A stretch of 64,000 nucleotides of DNA from Paraburkholderia bannensis (lineage in GTDB: Bacteria > Pseudomonadota > Gammaproteobacteria > Burkholderiales > Burkholderiaceae): the NCBI RefSeq assembly GCF_014200455.1, contig NZ_JACHBW010000022.1, positions 41,032 through 105,031 on the forward strand, in the 5' to 3' direction. Position 1 is the first letter of the stretch, and each line of letters opens with the position of its first letter. The translations under genes were made by a program, and so were the position numbers. Positions 8,715-17,490 of the stretch are shown here, in pieces. A model generated the notes under the pieces. The model saw only the letters and a list, made by a program, of their open reading frames with translations. It ran no database searches and was not told where the DNA came from.

Positions 8715-9542
8715 ATGGCCGCCTTAGCCACGCCAGCGCAGCGGTTTTCGTCGCCCGAGCGCCGCGCGACGCATGCGCCGCCCGCGTCTTCGACCTACGC
8801 GGCGTCCTCGCACGACGCGCTGTTCCGCCGCGCGCTCGACCCGGTGACGCGCCAACGCGTCATCAACGCCTTTCTCACCAATCCGAGCCTGCTGCACTGG
8901 TCGGCGGGCGCGGCGGCCACGCTCGTCGATGCGGGCTACGAGAAGACCTGGCTGCAAGGCGAACTCGTGGTGCCGTATCAGGCCGACTGCAAGGAGATCC
9001 TGATCGTGCTGGCGGGGGCGCTGGAGGCGAGCTGGGTGAGCGCGTCGGGCGCACGCGTGATCGGCGAATATATCCAGCCCGATTCGGTCATCAACATCAT
9101 CCCGGCGCTGGACCGCAAAGGCTCGCTGTGTGACCTTTATGCGCGCGGAACGGTGCGGCTGTACCATATCCCGCGCGAGGCCATGCTCGACCTGTTCGAG
9201 CAGCAGCCCGCGCTGATGCGCGGCTTTTTCGAGCTGATCTGTTCGCGCAACCGCGAACTGAACAAACGGTTCCGCTTCTCGCGGCTGGCCGATTTCAGTG
9301 CGCGCGTGGCCGAGCGGCTGCTGAGTCTGGCGGAGCGTTATGGCAATGCCGTGGATAGCGGCGTGCAGATCGGCCTGAAGCTCTCGCAGGACGATCTGGC
9401 GGCGCTGCTGGGCGTGTCGCGGCAAAGCATCAACAAGGAATTACGGGCGTTCGCGGAGCGCGGCTGGATCGAGATCCGCTACGGGCAGATCACGATCGTC
9501 GACGGCGCGGCCTTGCTGACGGTGCGTGAGGCCTGCGAGTAG
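8715..9542 (+). CDS. Crp/Fnr family transcriptional regulator
   Basis: Cyclic-nucleotide-binding-type regulator of about 275 residues. A cNMP-like beta-roll spans roughly residues 60-170 (ILIVLAGALEASW, IGEYIQPDSVINIIPALD), followed by a dimer helix and a C-terminal winged helix with the recognition segment LSQDDLAALLGVSRQSINKELRAF. No N-terminal cysteine cluster is seen, so it is not an oxygen-sensing Fnr. The start at 8715 is chosen because GGAG lies 8 bases upstream; an upstream in-frame ATG at 8649 lacks a site. It lies 169 bp after the arylsulfatase on the same strand. Control of the ats operon is possible but unproven, as this would be an unusual regulator for sulfur genes. Confidence 0.8.
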   Translation: MAALATPAQRFSSPERRATHAPPASSTYAASSHDALFRRALDPVTRQRVINAFLTNPSLLHWSAGAAATLVDAGYEKTWLQGELVVPYQADCKEILIVLAGALEASWVSASGARVIGEYIQPDSVINIIPALDRKGSLCDLYARGTVRLYHIPREAMLDLFEQQPALMRGFFELICSRNRELNKRFRFSRLADFSARVAERLLSLAERYGNAVDSGVQIGLKLSQDDLAALLGVSRQSINKELRAFAERGWIEIRYGQITIVDGAALLTVREACE

Positions 9543-9635
9543 GTCGGGGAAGGCCGAGTGGTCGGTGCGCGGTCGCCGCGTGGTCGCAAGATAGTTACCG
9601 TTTAGTGCAATAACCCATCGGATAAGGAAAGAAAC

Positions 9636-10181
9636 ATGAGCACGATTTACGACATTCCCGTCAACGCCATCGACGGCGCGCAAACCACGCTGCGCCCCTA
9701 CGCGGGCAAGGTCCTGCTGGTGGTGAACGTGGCGTCGAAGTGCGGGCTGACGCCGCAATACGAAGGGCTGGAAGCGCTCTATGAAGGCAAGCGCGCCGAA
9801 GGGCTTGAAGTGCTGGCCTTTCCCGCCAACAACTTCAAGGGCCAGGAGCCGGGCACCGATGCGGAAATCCAGGCGTTTTGCAGCGGCACCTTCGGCGTGA
9901 AATTTCCGCTGTTCTCGAAGATTTCCGTGGTGGGCGACGACCAGCATCCGCTCTATCGTTCGCTCACGCAGGCGCAGCCGCAGGCATCCGGCGACGGCCC
10001 GTTCCGCGCGCGCCTGGAAGGCTATGGCATCCAGCCCAACGCCGCACCGGACGTGCTGTGGAACTTCGAGAAGTTTCTCGTGAGCCGTTCCGGCGAAGTG
10101 GTTGCGCGCTTTGCGCCCGATACCGCGGCGGACGATCCGAAGCTCGTCGCCGCTATCGACGCGGAACTGGCGAAGGCTTGA
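9636..10181 (+). CDS. Glutathione peroxidase family protein (BtuE-like)
   Basis: Thiol peroxidase of 181 residues reducing hydroperoxides, usually with thioredoxin in bacteria. The peroxidatic cysteine sits in NVASKCGLTPQYEGLE and a second cysteine, the candidate resolving residue, in EIQAFCSGTFGVKFPLF. The WNFEKFLV motif supplies the catalytic Trp and Asn. The overall pattern, including the HPLY segment, follows E. coli BtuE. The third conserved cysteine of the FPCNQF motif is replaced by alanine (FPANNF). A GGAAAG ribosome site precedes the ATG. The gene appears monocistronic, with a 93 bp leader. Confidence 0.9.
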   Translation: MSTIYDIPVNAIDGAQTTLRPYAGKVLLVVNVASKCGLTPQYEGLEALYEGKRAEGLEVLAFPANNFKGQEPGTDAEIQAFCSGTFGVKFPLFSKISVVGDDQHPLYRSLTQAQPQASGDGPFRARLEGYGIQPNAAPDVLWNFEKFLVSRSGEVVARFAPDTAADDPKLVAAIDAELAKA

Positions 10182-10201
10182 ACGCCTTTGCGTGACTCGC
10201 G

Positions 10202-11620
10202 CTACTTCGGCTTCTGCGCGACCAGCACCCGGCTGCCCGCATTCGCGGGCAGCATCATGCTATCGACGGTGGCCAGCAGCGCCACACACGCGATCATCCC
10301 GAACGCCAGCTGAAAATCGCCCGGCGTTGGGTGGCCCGCAGGCGTGCCATGCCACTGCCCGGCAATCGATAGCATCAGCGCGCCCACCGCAATCCCCATC
10401 CCCGCATTCATCTGCTGCATCACCGAGAAAAGCGTGGTGGCGTCGCGCATCTGCGCTTGTGGCACATCGGAGAAACCGATGGTGTTGAGCGCGGTGAACT
10501 GCATCGAACGCGTCATGCCCGTGAAAAACAGCAGCCCGCATACCAGCCAGTAGGGCGTGGCCGCGCTCAATTGCGCACAGGCCGCGAACCCGGCCGCCAC
10601 CAGCAGACCGTTGACCAGCAGCACCGTGCGAAAGCCGAAGCGATGCATGATGCGCGTCGTGCCCGGCTTCATCGCCAGATTGCCCGCGAACAGCCAGAGC
10701 AGCAGCGCGCCCGCCTGCACGGCGCTGTAACCGAAGCCGATCTGGAACATCAGTGGCAGCAGAAACGGCGCCGTGCCGATGGCGGTGCGAAACAGCGAGC
10801 CGCCCAGCGCCGTCACGCGAAAGGTGGGAATGGTCAGGGGCGCGAGGCCGAAGAGCGGCTGCGAGGCGCGGCGCAGATGCCACACGCTCAGCGCCAGCAG
10901 CGCGATGCCGCTGCCCAGCACGCCCAGCGATACGCCGCGAGACACGTCGGCGCGGCTCACGGCTTCGATGCCCGCCATGAAGAGGCCGAAGCCCAGAGCG
11001 CTCAGCACGAAACCGGCGATATCGAAACGCTGCGCGAGCGGCGTGCCGTTGCGCACCAGCAGGCGCGCGGCCACGAACGCCGCCACGCCCAGCGGCAGAT
11101 TGAGCAGGAAGATCCAGTGCCAGCTCCGGTGCGTGCTGATCCAGCCGCCCACCGGCGGCCCGAGAATCGGCGCGACCAGCGCGGGCCAGGTGAGCAGGGC
11201 GATGGCGCGCACGATGCCTTCCTTGGGCGTCTCGCGCATGACGACGAGGCGCCCGACCGGCACCATCATCGCGCCGCCGATGCCCTGCAGCACGCGCGCG
11301 GCGGTGAAGCTCAACAGGCCCTCGCTCAGCGCGCAAAGCAGCGAGGCGAACGTGAACACGGCGATGGCAAGACTGAACACGCGGCGCGCGCCGAAGCGGT
11401 CGGCGGCCCAACCGCTCACGGGAATGAAGACCGTGAGCGCGACGAGATAGGCGGAAACGCCGACCGACAGATACGCGGGCGCGGTGCCGAAATCGCGCGC
11501 CATCGCGGGCAGCGAAGTGCCGATCACGGTGGCGTCGAGATTCTCCATGAAGAACACGCCCGCGACGAGCAGGGCAATGGCGAGACGCCGGCGAGCGGCG
11601 AGTGGGGACGTGGCGTTCAT
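10202..11620 (-). CDS. MFS transporter, DHA2 (14-TM) multidrug efflux type
   Basis: Proton-driven exporter of about 472 residues. The motif MENLDATVIGTSLPAMARDFG in the first helix is the DHA2 hallmark, followed by SGWAADRFGARRVFS (motif A) and RVLQGIGGAMMVPVGRLVVM (motif C region). The start is set at the ATG at 11620, giving MNATSPLAARRRLAIALL just before the first helix. The longer reading from 11710 adds a basic, non-family N-terminus that almost touches the upstream gene. It is probably co-transcribed with the alpha/beta hydrolase at 11712-12518. It converges with the peroxidase gene, leaving only about 20 bp between the two stops. Confidence 0.85.
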   Translation of the reverse strand: MNATSPLAARRRLAIALLVAGVFFMENLDATVIGTSLPAMARDFGTAPAYLSVGVSAYLVALTVFIPVSGWAADRFGARRVFSLAIAVFTFASLLCALSEGLLSFTAARVLQGIGGAMMVPVGRLVVMRETPKEGIVRAIALLTWPALVAPILGPPVGGWISTHRSWHWIFLLNLPLGVAAFVAARLLVRNGTPLAQRFDIAGFVLSALGFGLFMAGIEAVSRADVSRGVSLGVLGSGIALLALSVWHLRRASQPLFGLAPLTIPTFRVTALGGSLFRTAIGTAPFLLPLMFQIGFGYSAVQAGALLLWLFAGNLAMKPGTTRIMHRFGFRTVLLVNGLLVAAGFAACAQLSAATPYWLVCGLLFFTGMTRSMQFTALNTIGFSDVPQAQMRDATTLFSVMQQMNAGMGIAVGALMLSIAGQWHGTPAGHPTPGDFQLAFGMIACVALLATVDSMMLPANAGSRVLVAQKPK

Positions 11621-11711
11621 GCGGGTGCGTCGGGTGCGTGATTGAAGCGACCCGGGCATCTTAGACGAGTGTTCCGCGCGACGTGCATCGAAGCGCAAGG
11701 CCAGGCGCATG

Positions 11712-12518
11712 TCACGCGGCCTTCAACCACCGCATCACCTGCTGCCAGTCCGCCGCCGTCATCGCGCCGAACCAGTCGTCGTGATCCGCGCTGCCAAGCA
11801 TCAGCAGATGCGCCTTGTCGTGCGCATGCGCGAAGCGCTGCGCATGGATCACCGGAATCAGTGTATCGGCCCGCGCGCCGACGATCACGAGCGGCCCGTT
11901 GTAATGCGCGACGGCGGCGATCGAATCGAAGCCGTCGTGCAGCAGCCAGCGCACCGGAAAGATCGGGTACTTTTCCGCCGCGAGATCCGCGAGGGAATCC
12001 CAGGGCGTGATGAGCGCGACCCCTGCAATCGCAGCTTCGTTGCCCTTGACGACCTGCGCGGCCATGCCCGCGCCCAGCGATTCCCCCACCAGCCAGATCG
12101 GGCCGCCCCATTGCGTGAGCGTCGCATCGAACGCCTCGCGCGAGGCCGCGAGCGCGGCCTTCATGGTGCGCTCGCCCGCTCGGTTGCCGTGCCCCGGATA
12201 CTCGACGATGACGGCGCGATAGCCCGCGCGCACGAACACATCGGCGAGCGGCAGTTTGGTTTCGGCGGATTCCTCGTTGCCGTGATAAACGAGGAAGGTG
12301 CCGCGCGGCGTCTGCCCGGCGGGCGTGACGACGTAGCCCGCATATCGATCGCCCACGTGCCACACGCCAATCGTGTCGCCCGTGTGCGTGAGCGAGCGCA
12401 GATCGGGCGCTGCGGGCGTGGACGGCAACAGCAGGCGGTCCTGCATCAGATACAGCGCCAGTGTTGCGAACAGCCAGGCGGCGACTGCGAAGCGTAAGCC
12501 ATGGGACAGCAGCCGCAT
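11712..12518 (-). CDS. Alpha/beta hydrolase, membrane-anchored BEM46-like
   Basis: Hydrolase of 268 residues with one N-terminal hydrophobic segment (about residues 8-25, AVAAWLFATLALYLMQ) followed by the LLLPSTP motif common in this group. The nucleophile elbow is GESLGAG with S147. HGNEESAE (about 80) forms the oxyanion region. A late acidic residue (ARADTLIP) and the histidine in GSADHDDWFG complete a plausible triad. The substrate is unknown. The stop lies 91 bp before the chosen start of the downstream DHA2 exporter, so the two may be co-expressed. Confidence 0.8.
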   Translation of the reverse strand: MRLLSHGLRFAVAAWLFATLALYLMQDRLLLPSTPAAPDLRSLTHTGDTIGVWHVGDRYAGYVVTPAGQTPRGTFLVYHGNEESAETKLPLADVFVRAGYRAVIVEYPGHGNRAGERTMKAALAASREAFDATLTQWGGPIWLVGESLGAGMAAQVVKGNEAAIAGVALITPWDSLADLAAEKYPIFPVRWLLHDGFDSIAAVAHYNGPLVIVGARADTLIPVIHAQRFAHAHDKAHLLMLGSADHDDWFGAMTAADWQQVMRWLKAA

Positions 12519-12685
12519 GCTCGATCTCGCGCGTTCGGATTCGTGGAGGGATCGCGCCAGTATAAGGAGAATCGCAGGCCGTACTGTGTCAGTTCAGCCT
12601 GCGCGGCCGTTCGGCATTTTACGGTCTGTTACGCGACGAGGCCTCTCGCGCAGCGAAAGGCGGCAGAAGAACCGATTCGACCGTG

Positions 12686-12741
12686 AAAACAGGGGCCAGG
12701 ACACACGTTGAGACTCAGCGCACTCGCGTGAACCTGGCCCC
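12686..12741 (-). terminator. Long inverted repeat with T-rich tail after the DUF1488 gene
   Basis: GGGGCCAGG (12692-12700) pairs perfectly with CCTGGCCCC (12733-12741), and an inner CACG/CGTG adds to the stem. Read on the minus strand the stem is followed by TGTTTTC. It begins 8 bases after the stop codon of the DUF1488 gene, so termination is the simplest reading, although the 30-odd base loop is long for an intrinsic terminator. Confidence 0.45.
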
Positions 12742-12749
12742 GACGAACC

Positions 12750-13010
12750 TTACTTGAAGTCGTTCGTTTCCAGTTCGACCGACTGGCCGCCGTTCCTGGA
12801 GAGCGCGTTGCGCGCGGCCTTCTCGATACGAACCCGGTTCGCATCGAATGCGCTCAGCAGCGCATGGGACGACGTGCCCTCATTGTCGAAGCGATTATTG
12901 AGCGCATCGAGCGACACGCTGCACCATACGGGCCGATCGTCCACCTGGGCTTCGAATGCAATGCGCGAAGCCGCCACGGCGTGACGGCGGTTCGTAAATT
13001 CGATCCTCAT
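12750..13010 (-). CDS. DUF1488 family small protein
   Basis: Conserved protein of 86 residues, function unknown. It shows the DUF1488 layout: an early F-x-N start (MRIEFTNRRHAV), VxFEAQVDDRPVWCSVSLDAL, then a C-terminal helix with LSAFDANRVRIEKAARNAL. No signal peptide or membrane segment. A strong GGAGG site lies 8 bases before the ATG. It stands alone, divergent from the DUF4148 gene, with a 200 bp intergenic region. Confidence 0.75.
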   Translation of the reverse strand: MRIEFTNRRHAVAASRIAFEAQVDDRPVWCSVSLDALNNRFDNEGTSSHALLSAFDANRVRIEKAARNALSRNGGQSVELETNDFK

Positions 13011-13211
13011 CTGAATCCTCCATGCGTGAATTGCAGGACAGCCGGGCGTTATCGACCCGGCCGGTTCGGGTCAGCAAGTCATGGTCCTACCAATGTCCGC
13101 CGCAATCAAGCGAAACGAAGCGCGACGACAATCGCGCCGCTCGGGCCCGCCGATTGCGCATGCCAATTCGCATCGACACTGCATGACCCTGCATTTAACC
13201 GGAGAACCGCA

Positions 13212-13526
13212 ATGGCCCACCGTGCTTCCCTGATGATTGTTAGCGTCACCGCCGTCTCGTTCATGTTGATGGCGGCACAGGCCGGCGCGCAGACCGCGCC
13301 GGGCGACACGTCCATGTCGAACGACGCGGGCGCAAGTGCCATGAGCGCAAGCTCGACCAAGGCGCAGCGCAAGGAGGCCCGCAAGGCGGCGCGGGCGCAC
13401 AGGAACGCCGAGTTGAAACAACTGGAGAAGAACGGCTATAACCCGTCGAGAAATAACGTCAATTATCCAGACGATATCCAGAAGGCGGAGAAAAAAGCGG
13501 GCGCAGCCGGTGGCGCGAGCCAATAA
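13212..13526 (+). CDS. DUF4148 family periplasmic protein
   Basis: Small exported protein of 104 residues. It has a signal peptide (residues 1-26, ending AAQAGAQ), a low-complexity Ser/Ala/Met linker, then a basic helix KAQRKEARKAARAHRNAELKQLEKNGYNPS and the closing YPDDIQKAEKKA. The NAELKQLEKNGYNP...YPDDIQKAE ending is typical of DUF4148 proteins, which are abundant in Burkholderiales. No function is known. GGAGAA precedes the ATG by 6 bases; the longer open frame upstream lacks coding character. Confidence 0.8.
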   Translation: MAHRASLMIVSVTAVSFMLMAAQAGAQTAPGDTSMSNDAGASAMSASSTKAQRKEARKAARAHRNAELKQLEKNGYNPSRNNVNYPDDIQKAEKKAGAAGGASQ

Positions 13527-13622
13527 CGCCAGCTAAGCGTTCAATGTCACTTTCATTCACGACAATCCGCCGCGAGGCGCGATATTCGCGCCTTGCGACT
13601 AGCGGTTACCGGTCGAGTGGAC

Positions 13623-13877
13623 ATGGATAAATCGACGCATTCAGCCGGCCGCTTTGGGCCTGACGATTACGAGGTGATTTGCGGGCAAAAGGTGAATGGG
13701 CTTGGCCGCTATATCGGTTATCTGCGTGTTCGCAGGAAGCCCGATGGCAAGCTCATCTATCCCTTCGACGGCTGCGAGGTGCCGGGACCGTTCGCGACTG
13801 GCGAAGAAGCGCGGCGCGCGGCGTGCGAGATGGCGGAGGAATTTGTGAGGCTGGATATCGCGAGCCCGGAAGCCTGA
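13623..13877 (+). CDS. Small conserved Burkholderiales protein, DUF6723-like
   Basis: 84 residues, soluble. The core YEVICGQKVNGLGRYIGYL, VRRKPDGKLIYPFDG, GPFATGEEARRAACEMAEEFV matches a small family common in Burkholderia (DUF6723 by memory); its function is unknown. The ATG at 13623 is preceded by GAGTGG; a start 30 bases upstream is also open. It is followed by a PRC-barrel pseudogene on the other strand. Confidence 0.65.
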   Translation: MDKSTHSAGRFGPDDYEVICGQKVNGLGRYIGYLRVRRKPDGKLIYPFDGCEVPGPFATGEEARRAACEMAEEFVRLDIASPEA

Positions 13878-13913
13878 AACTCAGCTGAGCGCAGGCCAGT
13901 GATCCTAGTCGAA

Positions 13914-14180
13914 TCACGGTGCGTCCTTGATGCGCCCGCCGGTCACATTCAGCGCGAAGCATTTGCGCTGCGCATCGAGCGCAAGCGCGACTCGCGGCAG
14001 CGCCAGCATTGTGTCGCCGATATCGGAAAATCCGACGCTCGACATCACTGCATAGACGTTGCGGCCCAGCACGACGTCGTGCATGACTTCCTTGATTTTG
14101 CCGATCTATTCGGTATCCGAGCTATATATTTTATCGCCTTGCAGTGTGCTGGCAAACGAAGCGGCACGGCCATTGCGCAT
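13914..14180 (-). pseudogene. PRC-barrel domain protein, broken by an in-frame TAG
   Basis: On the minus strand an 89-codon frame begins ATG at 14180 and ends TGA at 13914, but carries a TAG at codon 25 (14106-14108). Around the stop the reading is TLQGDKIYSSDTE, stop, IGKIKEVMHDVVLGRNVYAV, then GFSDIGDTMLALPRVAL and FALNVTGGRIKDAP. This is the PRC-barrel pattern of Burkholderiales stress proteins (LGKIKEIMLDV..GRVAYAVLS.GGF.G.GDKLFA.P), where an acidic or polar residue usually stands at the stop position. The C-terminus is also cut short right after KDAP. The simplest reading is a nonsense mutation plus 3' truncation. Confidence 0.75.
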
Positions 14181-14234
14181 TGGCGTGATCGCGCCGCGCG
14201 GTGCGCAACCCATAAAAGGAGCAGCCGGGAAGCA

Positions 14235-15548
14235 ATGCCACAAGAAGCACCCTGGTTTTTAATCGTCGGTGTGCTGCTGATGTTCGTGGCGCTCGCACGC
14301 GGCCCGATCGCGCGGCTGCCGCTGACCGGCGCGATGATCTATCTGGTGGCTGGCGTGATCGTCGGCCCCGGCGTGCTCGGCCTTGTGCAGGCGGACCTTG
14401 CTCAGTCGGTGCGCACGCTAACCGTGGTGGCGGAGGCGGGGCTGGTGGTGTCGCTGTTCTCGGTGGGCATGCATCTGCGCGTCCGGTTGCGCGATCCGTT
14501 GTGGCGGCTGCCGTTGCGGCTTGGCGCGCTGGCGATGCTGTTCAGCGTCGCGCTGATGTTTGCTTTCGCATGGGCAACCGGCTTGCCGGCGGGCGTGGCG
14601 CTGTTCCTCGCCGCCGCGCTTGCGCCGACCGATCCGGTGCTCGCCAACGAACTACGCGTGCATGAGGCCGGCGATGCCGATCCGGTGCGCTTTGCGCTCT
14701 CGGGCGAAGGCGGTCTGAACGACGGCGCGGCCTTGCCGTTCGCCGTGCTCGGCCTCGCGCTCTGTGGCGTATCGACGCCAGGCACGCAGGGCGCGTGGCG
14801 GTTCGCCTTAGCGCTGGTCTGGGGCGTGGCGGGCGCGCTGCTGATAGGCGCAGTGCTGGCGACCTTGTGCGTGCGGCTCGTGCTGCATTTGCGCACGCGC
14901 TACGGCGAGGCAGTGGGCCTGGACGGCTTCATCGCGATCGGGCTGATGTCGGTGACCTATGGCGCGGCGCTGCTCGCGCACGCCTATGCTTTCGTGGCCG
15001 TCTTCGCGGCGGGCGTCGCGCTGCGTCACGCGGAACTTCGTGCCACCGGCGAGCAGCGCCGCCCCACGCAGGAACTGGAAACGGTGCAGCTAGGCGAGCG
15101 CGAGGAAGTGGCTACCGATCCACGTCGCGCCCATGTGTGGCTCGCCGAAGGCATGACCGGATTCACGCTGGAAATCGAGCACTTCGCGGAGTTTTCGCTG
15201 CTCCTCATTATCGGCTGTGTGATTTCCGCGCACTGGCGCGACATGCTGGAACCGCATGCGCTGGTGATCGCGTTGGCGCTGATCTTCGTGGTGCGGCCGC
15301 TCGCGGTGATGGGCGCGATGATCGGTGCGCGTGCTAACGGCCAGCAGCGCCGTCTGTTGGCATGGATGGGCATACGCGGCGTGGGCGCGTTCTATTACGC
15401 GGTGTGGGGCATCGATCAGGCGGGCGATACCTTGCAGCCGGTGCTTGCGGCGGCGCTCGACGCGATTGTCATTTCCGTGGCGCTGCATGGATCGACGGCG
15501 GGGTATCTATTGGCGCGTTACTATCGGCGCGCGCGGCAGACGGCGTAG
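14235..15548 (+). CDS. Cation:proton antiporter (CPA1/NhaP-like)
   Basis: Membrane exchanger of 437 residues with about 12 helices, likely Na+ or K+ out against H+. Markers are the early glycine-rich helix ARLPLTGAMIYLVAGVIVGPGVLG, the ALAPTDPVLANEL motif (TDPVLA, the ion-binding acidic pair region) and SGEGGLNDGAALPF. The late GIRGVGAFYYAVWG helix is typical of NhaP/CPA1 proteins. The ATG at 14235 follows GGGAAG; the open frame upstream to 13899 overlaps the PRC-barrel relic and is not coding. It converges with the chemoreceptor at 15603. Confidence 0.85.
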   Translation: MPQEAPWFLIVGVLLMFVALARGPIARLPLTGAMIYLVAGVIVGPGVLGLVQADLAQSVRTLTVVAEAGLVVSLFSVGMHLRVRLRDPLWRLPLRLGALAMLFSVALMFAFAWATGLPAGVALFLAAALAPTDPVLANELRVHEAGDADPVRFALSGEGGLNDGAALPFAVLGLALCGVSTPGTQGAWRFALALVWGVAGALLIGAVLATLCVRLVLHLRTRYGEAVGLDGFIAIGLMSVTYGAALLAHAYAFVAVFAAGVALRHAELRATGEQRRPTQELETVQLGEREEVATDPRRAHVWLAEGMTGFTLEIEHFAEFSLLLIIGCVISAHWRDMLEPHALVIALALIFVVRPLAVMGAMIGARANGQQRRLLAWMGIRGVGAFYYAVWGIDQAGDTLQPVLAAALDAIVISVALHGSTAGYLLARYYRRARQTA

Positions 15549-15602
15549 GCGGATGCACGATACGCGGCGCGCATGAACGCCGGAGATCAGAGCTGCGTGA
15601 TG

Positions 15603-17159
15603 TCAGCTTGCCGCAACGCCTTCGACCTTGAACGCCGCCACCAGCGTATTCAAGGAACTCGCGTGATCGGCGAGTGACGACGCAGCGGCCGCGCTTTGCT
15701 CCACGAGCGCCGCGTTTTGCTGCGTGACCTCGTCCATCTGCGTGACGGCGATTCCAACCTGCTCGATGCCGTCGCTCTGCTCGCGCGATGCGCAGGCGAT
15801 TTCGTGAATCAAGGTAGCAACGCGTGTGGTCGATGTCTGGATCGCTTCCATCGCGCCGCTTGCCTCGGTCACGAGCGTTGCGCCGCTCGCGACCCGTCCC
15901 GTCGACGCCGCGATCAGCGTGCCGATTTCCTTTGCAGCCGCCGAGGCGCGCTGCGCCAGGCTGCGCACCTCGCCCGCCACCACCGCGAAGCCGCGGCCTT
16001 CCTCGCCCGCGCGCGCGGCTTCGACGGCCGCATTGAGCGCGAGAATATTGGTCTGGAATGCGATGCTTTCGATGGTGCCGATGATGTCGGTCATCTTCGA
16101 CGAGCTCGCATGAATCTCGTGCATGGTCTGCTCCATGCGCGTGACCGCGTCGCGGCCGCGTTCGGCCACATCGGCGGCGCCCAGCGCCAGATCGCGCGCC
16201 TGCTGCGCGTTGAGCGCGTTGGCCTGCACCGTGCCGATCAACTCTTGCATCGCCGACGCCGTTTGCGCGAGCGACGAAGCCTGTTCCTCGGTGCGTTGTG
16301 ACAGATCGAGATTGCCGCTCGCGATCTGTTGCGTGGCGGTGGCCATCGCGTTTGCGCCCGTGCGCACCTGCTCCATCGTTTCGCGCAGGCGTGTCTGCAT
16401 CGCCGCGAGACCGTCGAGCAGCGCGCCCATTTCATCGTTGCGATGTGCGCTGACGCGCGTAGACAGGTCGCCTGCCGCAATCGCCTCGAAGTGCGCCATC
16501 GCCGCGCGCAGCGGGTCCATCACCGCCCGGCGCAAGCCACGCCAGCTGATGAACGCAATCAGCAGCGCCAATGCGATGGTCGCGCCGCAGATCACGCCGA
16601 GGGTGTGAAAGCGCGCGCCGGAATCGGCATCGGCCTGGCGCGCGGCATCGTCGAGGTAGCGTTCGAGCGCGCCCTGGCTCGCGTTCATCGCCGTGTAGAG
16701 ACCGATCAGTTCGGCGGCGCGGCGCTCGTCCATCCAGCTCGTGTCGCCGCTGCGGATCGCCGCGATCAGGCGGTCGATCGCCTCGCGGCGCACGGCGGTG
16801 CGTTTGGTGTCGAGGTCGTCGGTGAGGGCTTGCAGTTCGGGCGTCCTGGGCAGTTCGCGGAACTGCTGCCACCAGCGGTCGGAATCGGCGAGCAGCGCCT
16901 GCGCGCGGTCCAGTTGCGGGCCGAGTTGCGGCGAATGGGGATTGGCCATGGCCCAGTCGAGGCCGAAGCGCGCACGCGACATCGCCGTGCCCGATTTGCC
17001 GAGCGCCACCGCCGAGGCGAAATGCATGGTGTAAGCGTCATGCTGCGCGCGCCGGGTCAGGTCCATGCCGAACAGGCTCACCACGCCCATCGCAATGACC
17101 AGCGCCCCAAGCGTCACCACCGTTAGCGCGAGGCGAAGATTGATCGTCAAGCTTTTCAT
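15603..17159 (-). CDS. Methyl-accepting chemotaxis protein (4-helix-bundle sensor)
   Basis: Transmembrane chemoreceptor of 518 residues. An N-terminal helix (about 7-30), a periplasmic four-helix-bundle TarH-like sensor (about 35-190), a second helix (LGVICGATIALALLIAFISW, about 195-215) and a HAMP domain are followed by the signalling domain. The hairpin tip core SIAFQTNILALNAAVEAARAGEEGRGFAVVAGEVR is intact. No C-terminal NWETF-like pentapeptide is present, so CheR/CheB would not tether there. The start at 17159 (MKSLTINLRL) follows GGAA. The ligand is unknown. Confidence 0.92.
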   Translation of the reverse strand: MKSLTINLRLALTVVTLGALVIAMGVVSLFGMDLTRRAQHDAYTMHFASAVALGKSGTAMSRARFGLDWAMANPHSPQLGPQLDRAQALLADSDRWWQQFRELPRTPELQALTDDLDTKRTAVRREAIDRLIAAIRSGDTSWMDERRAAELIGLYTAMNASQGALERYLDDAARQADADSGARFHTLGVICGATIALALLIAFISWRGLRRAVMDPLRAAMAHFEAIAAGDLSTRVSAHRNDEMGALLDGLAAMQTRLRETMEQVRTGANAMATATQQIASGNLDLSQRTEEQASSLAQTASAMQELIGTVQANALNAQQARDLALGAADVAERGRDAVTRMEQTMHEIHASSSKMTDIIGTIESIAFQTNILALNAAVEAARAGEEGRGFAVVAGEVRSLAQRASAAAKEIGTLIAASTGRVASGATLVTEASGAMEAIQTSTTRVATLIHEIACASREQSDGIEQVGIAVTQMDEVTQQNAALVEQSAAAASSLADHASSLNTLVAAFKVEGVAAS

Positions 17160-17290
17160 TATTGTTCCATATGCGAAACGATACACCGTATATGGAAAGT
17201 ATAACGGCAGCGGACGACGGAAAATTAATCGTGTCCCGGGCGGTGTTTACCCGTAGGGCGCCTTCAGGCGCGTGTTCGAGCTCCAGAAAC

Positions 17291-17316
17291 AAAAAAACCC
17301 GTCCTGAACGGACGGG
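17291..17316 (-). terminator. Rho-independent terminator downstream of the porin
   Basis: CCCGTCC (17298-17304) and GGACGGG (17310-17316) form a perfect 7-bp stem with a 5-base loop; on the minus strand it is followed by seven T residues (17291-17297). It lies between the porin stop (17491) and the chemoreceptor start (17159), separating those two transcripts. Confidence 0.85.
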
Positions 17317-17490
17317 CGAAGGGATGTAGTGTGCGATATGCTTTCTCGCCGCCGTGAAAACACGTAGCGATCCTGAATATATCCCGCACTCCATCCGGAG
17401 AAGAATCACCCACATCGCAAGGGCAACGGCAACTTCGCCAAAGCGCGCACCGTTGCCCTGCTACAGCATGACTAGCGCATCAGAAGCACA

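Noticed and set aside
6926..8731. 601-codon minus-strand frame opposite the arylsulfatase
   Set aside because: Shadow of a strongly recognised sulfatase gene; no family pattern of its own.
12864..13211. Upstream extension of the DUF4148 gene
   Set aside because: Overlaps the DUF1488 gene on the other strand; the ATG at 13212 has a ribosome site and starts a signal peptide.
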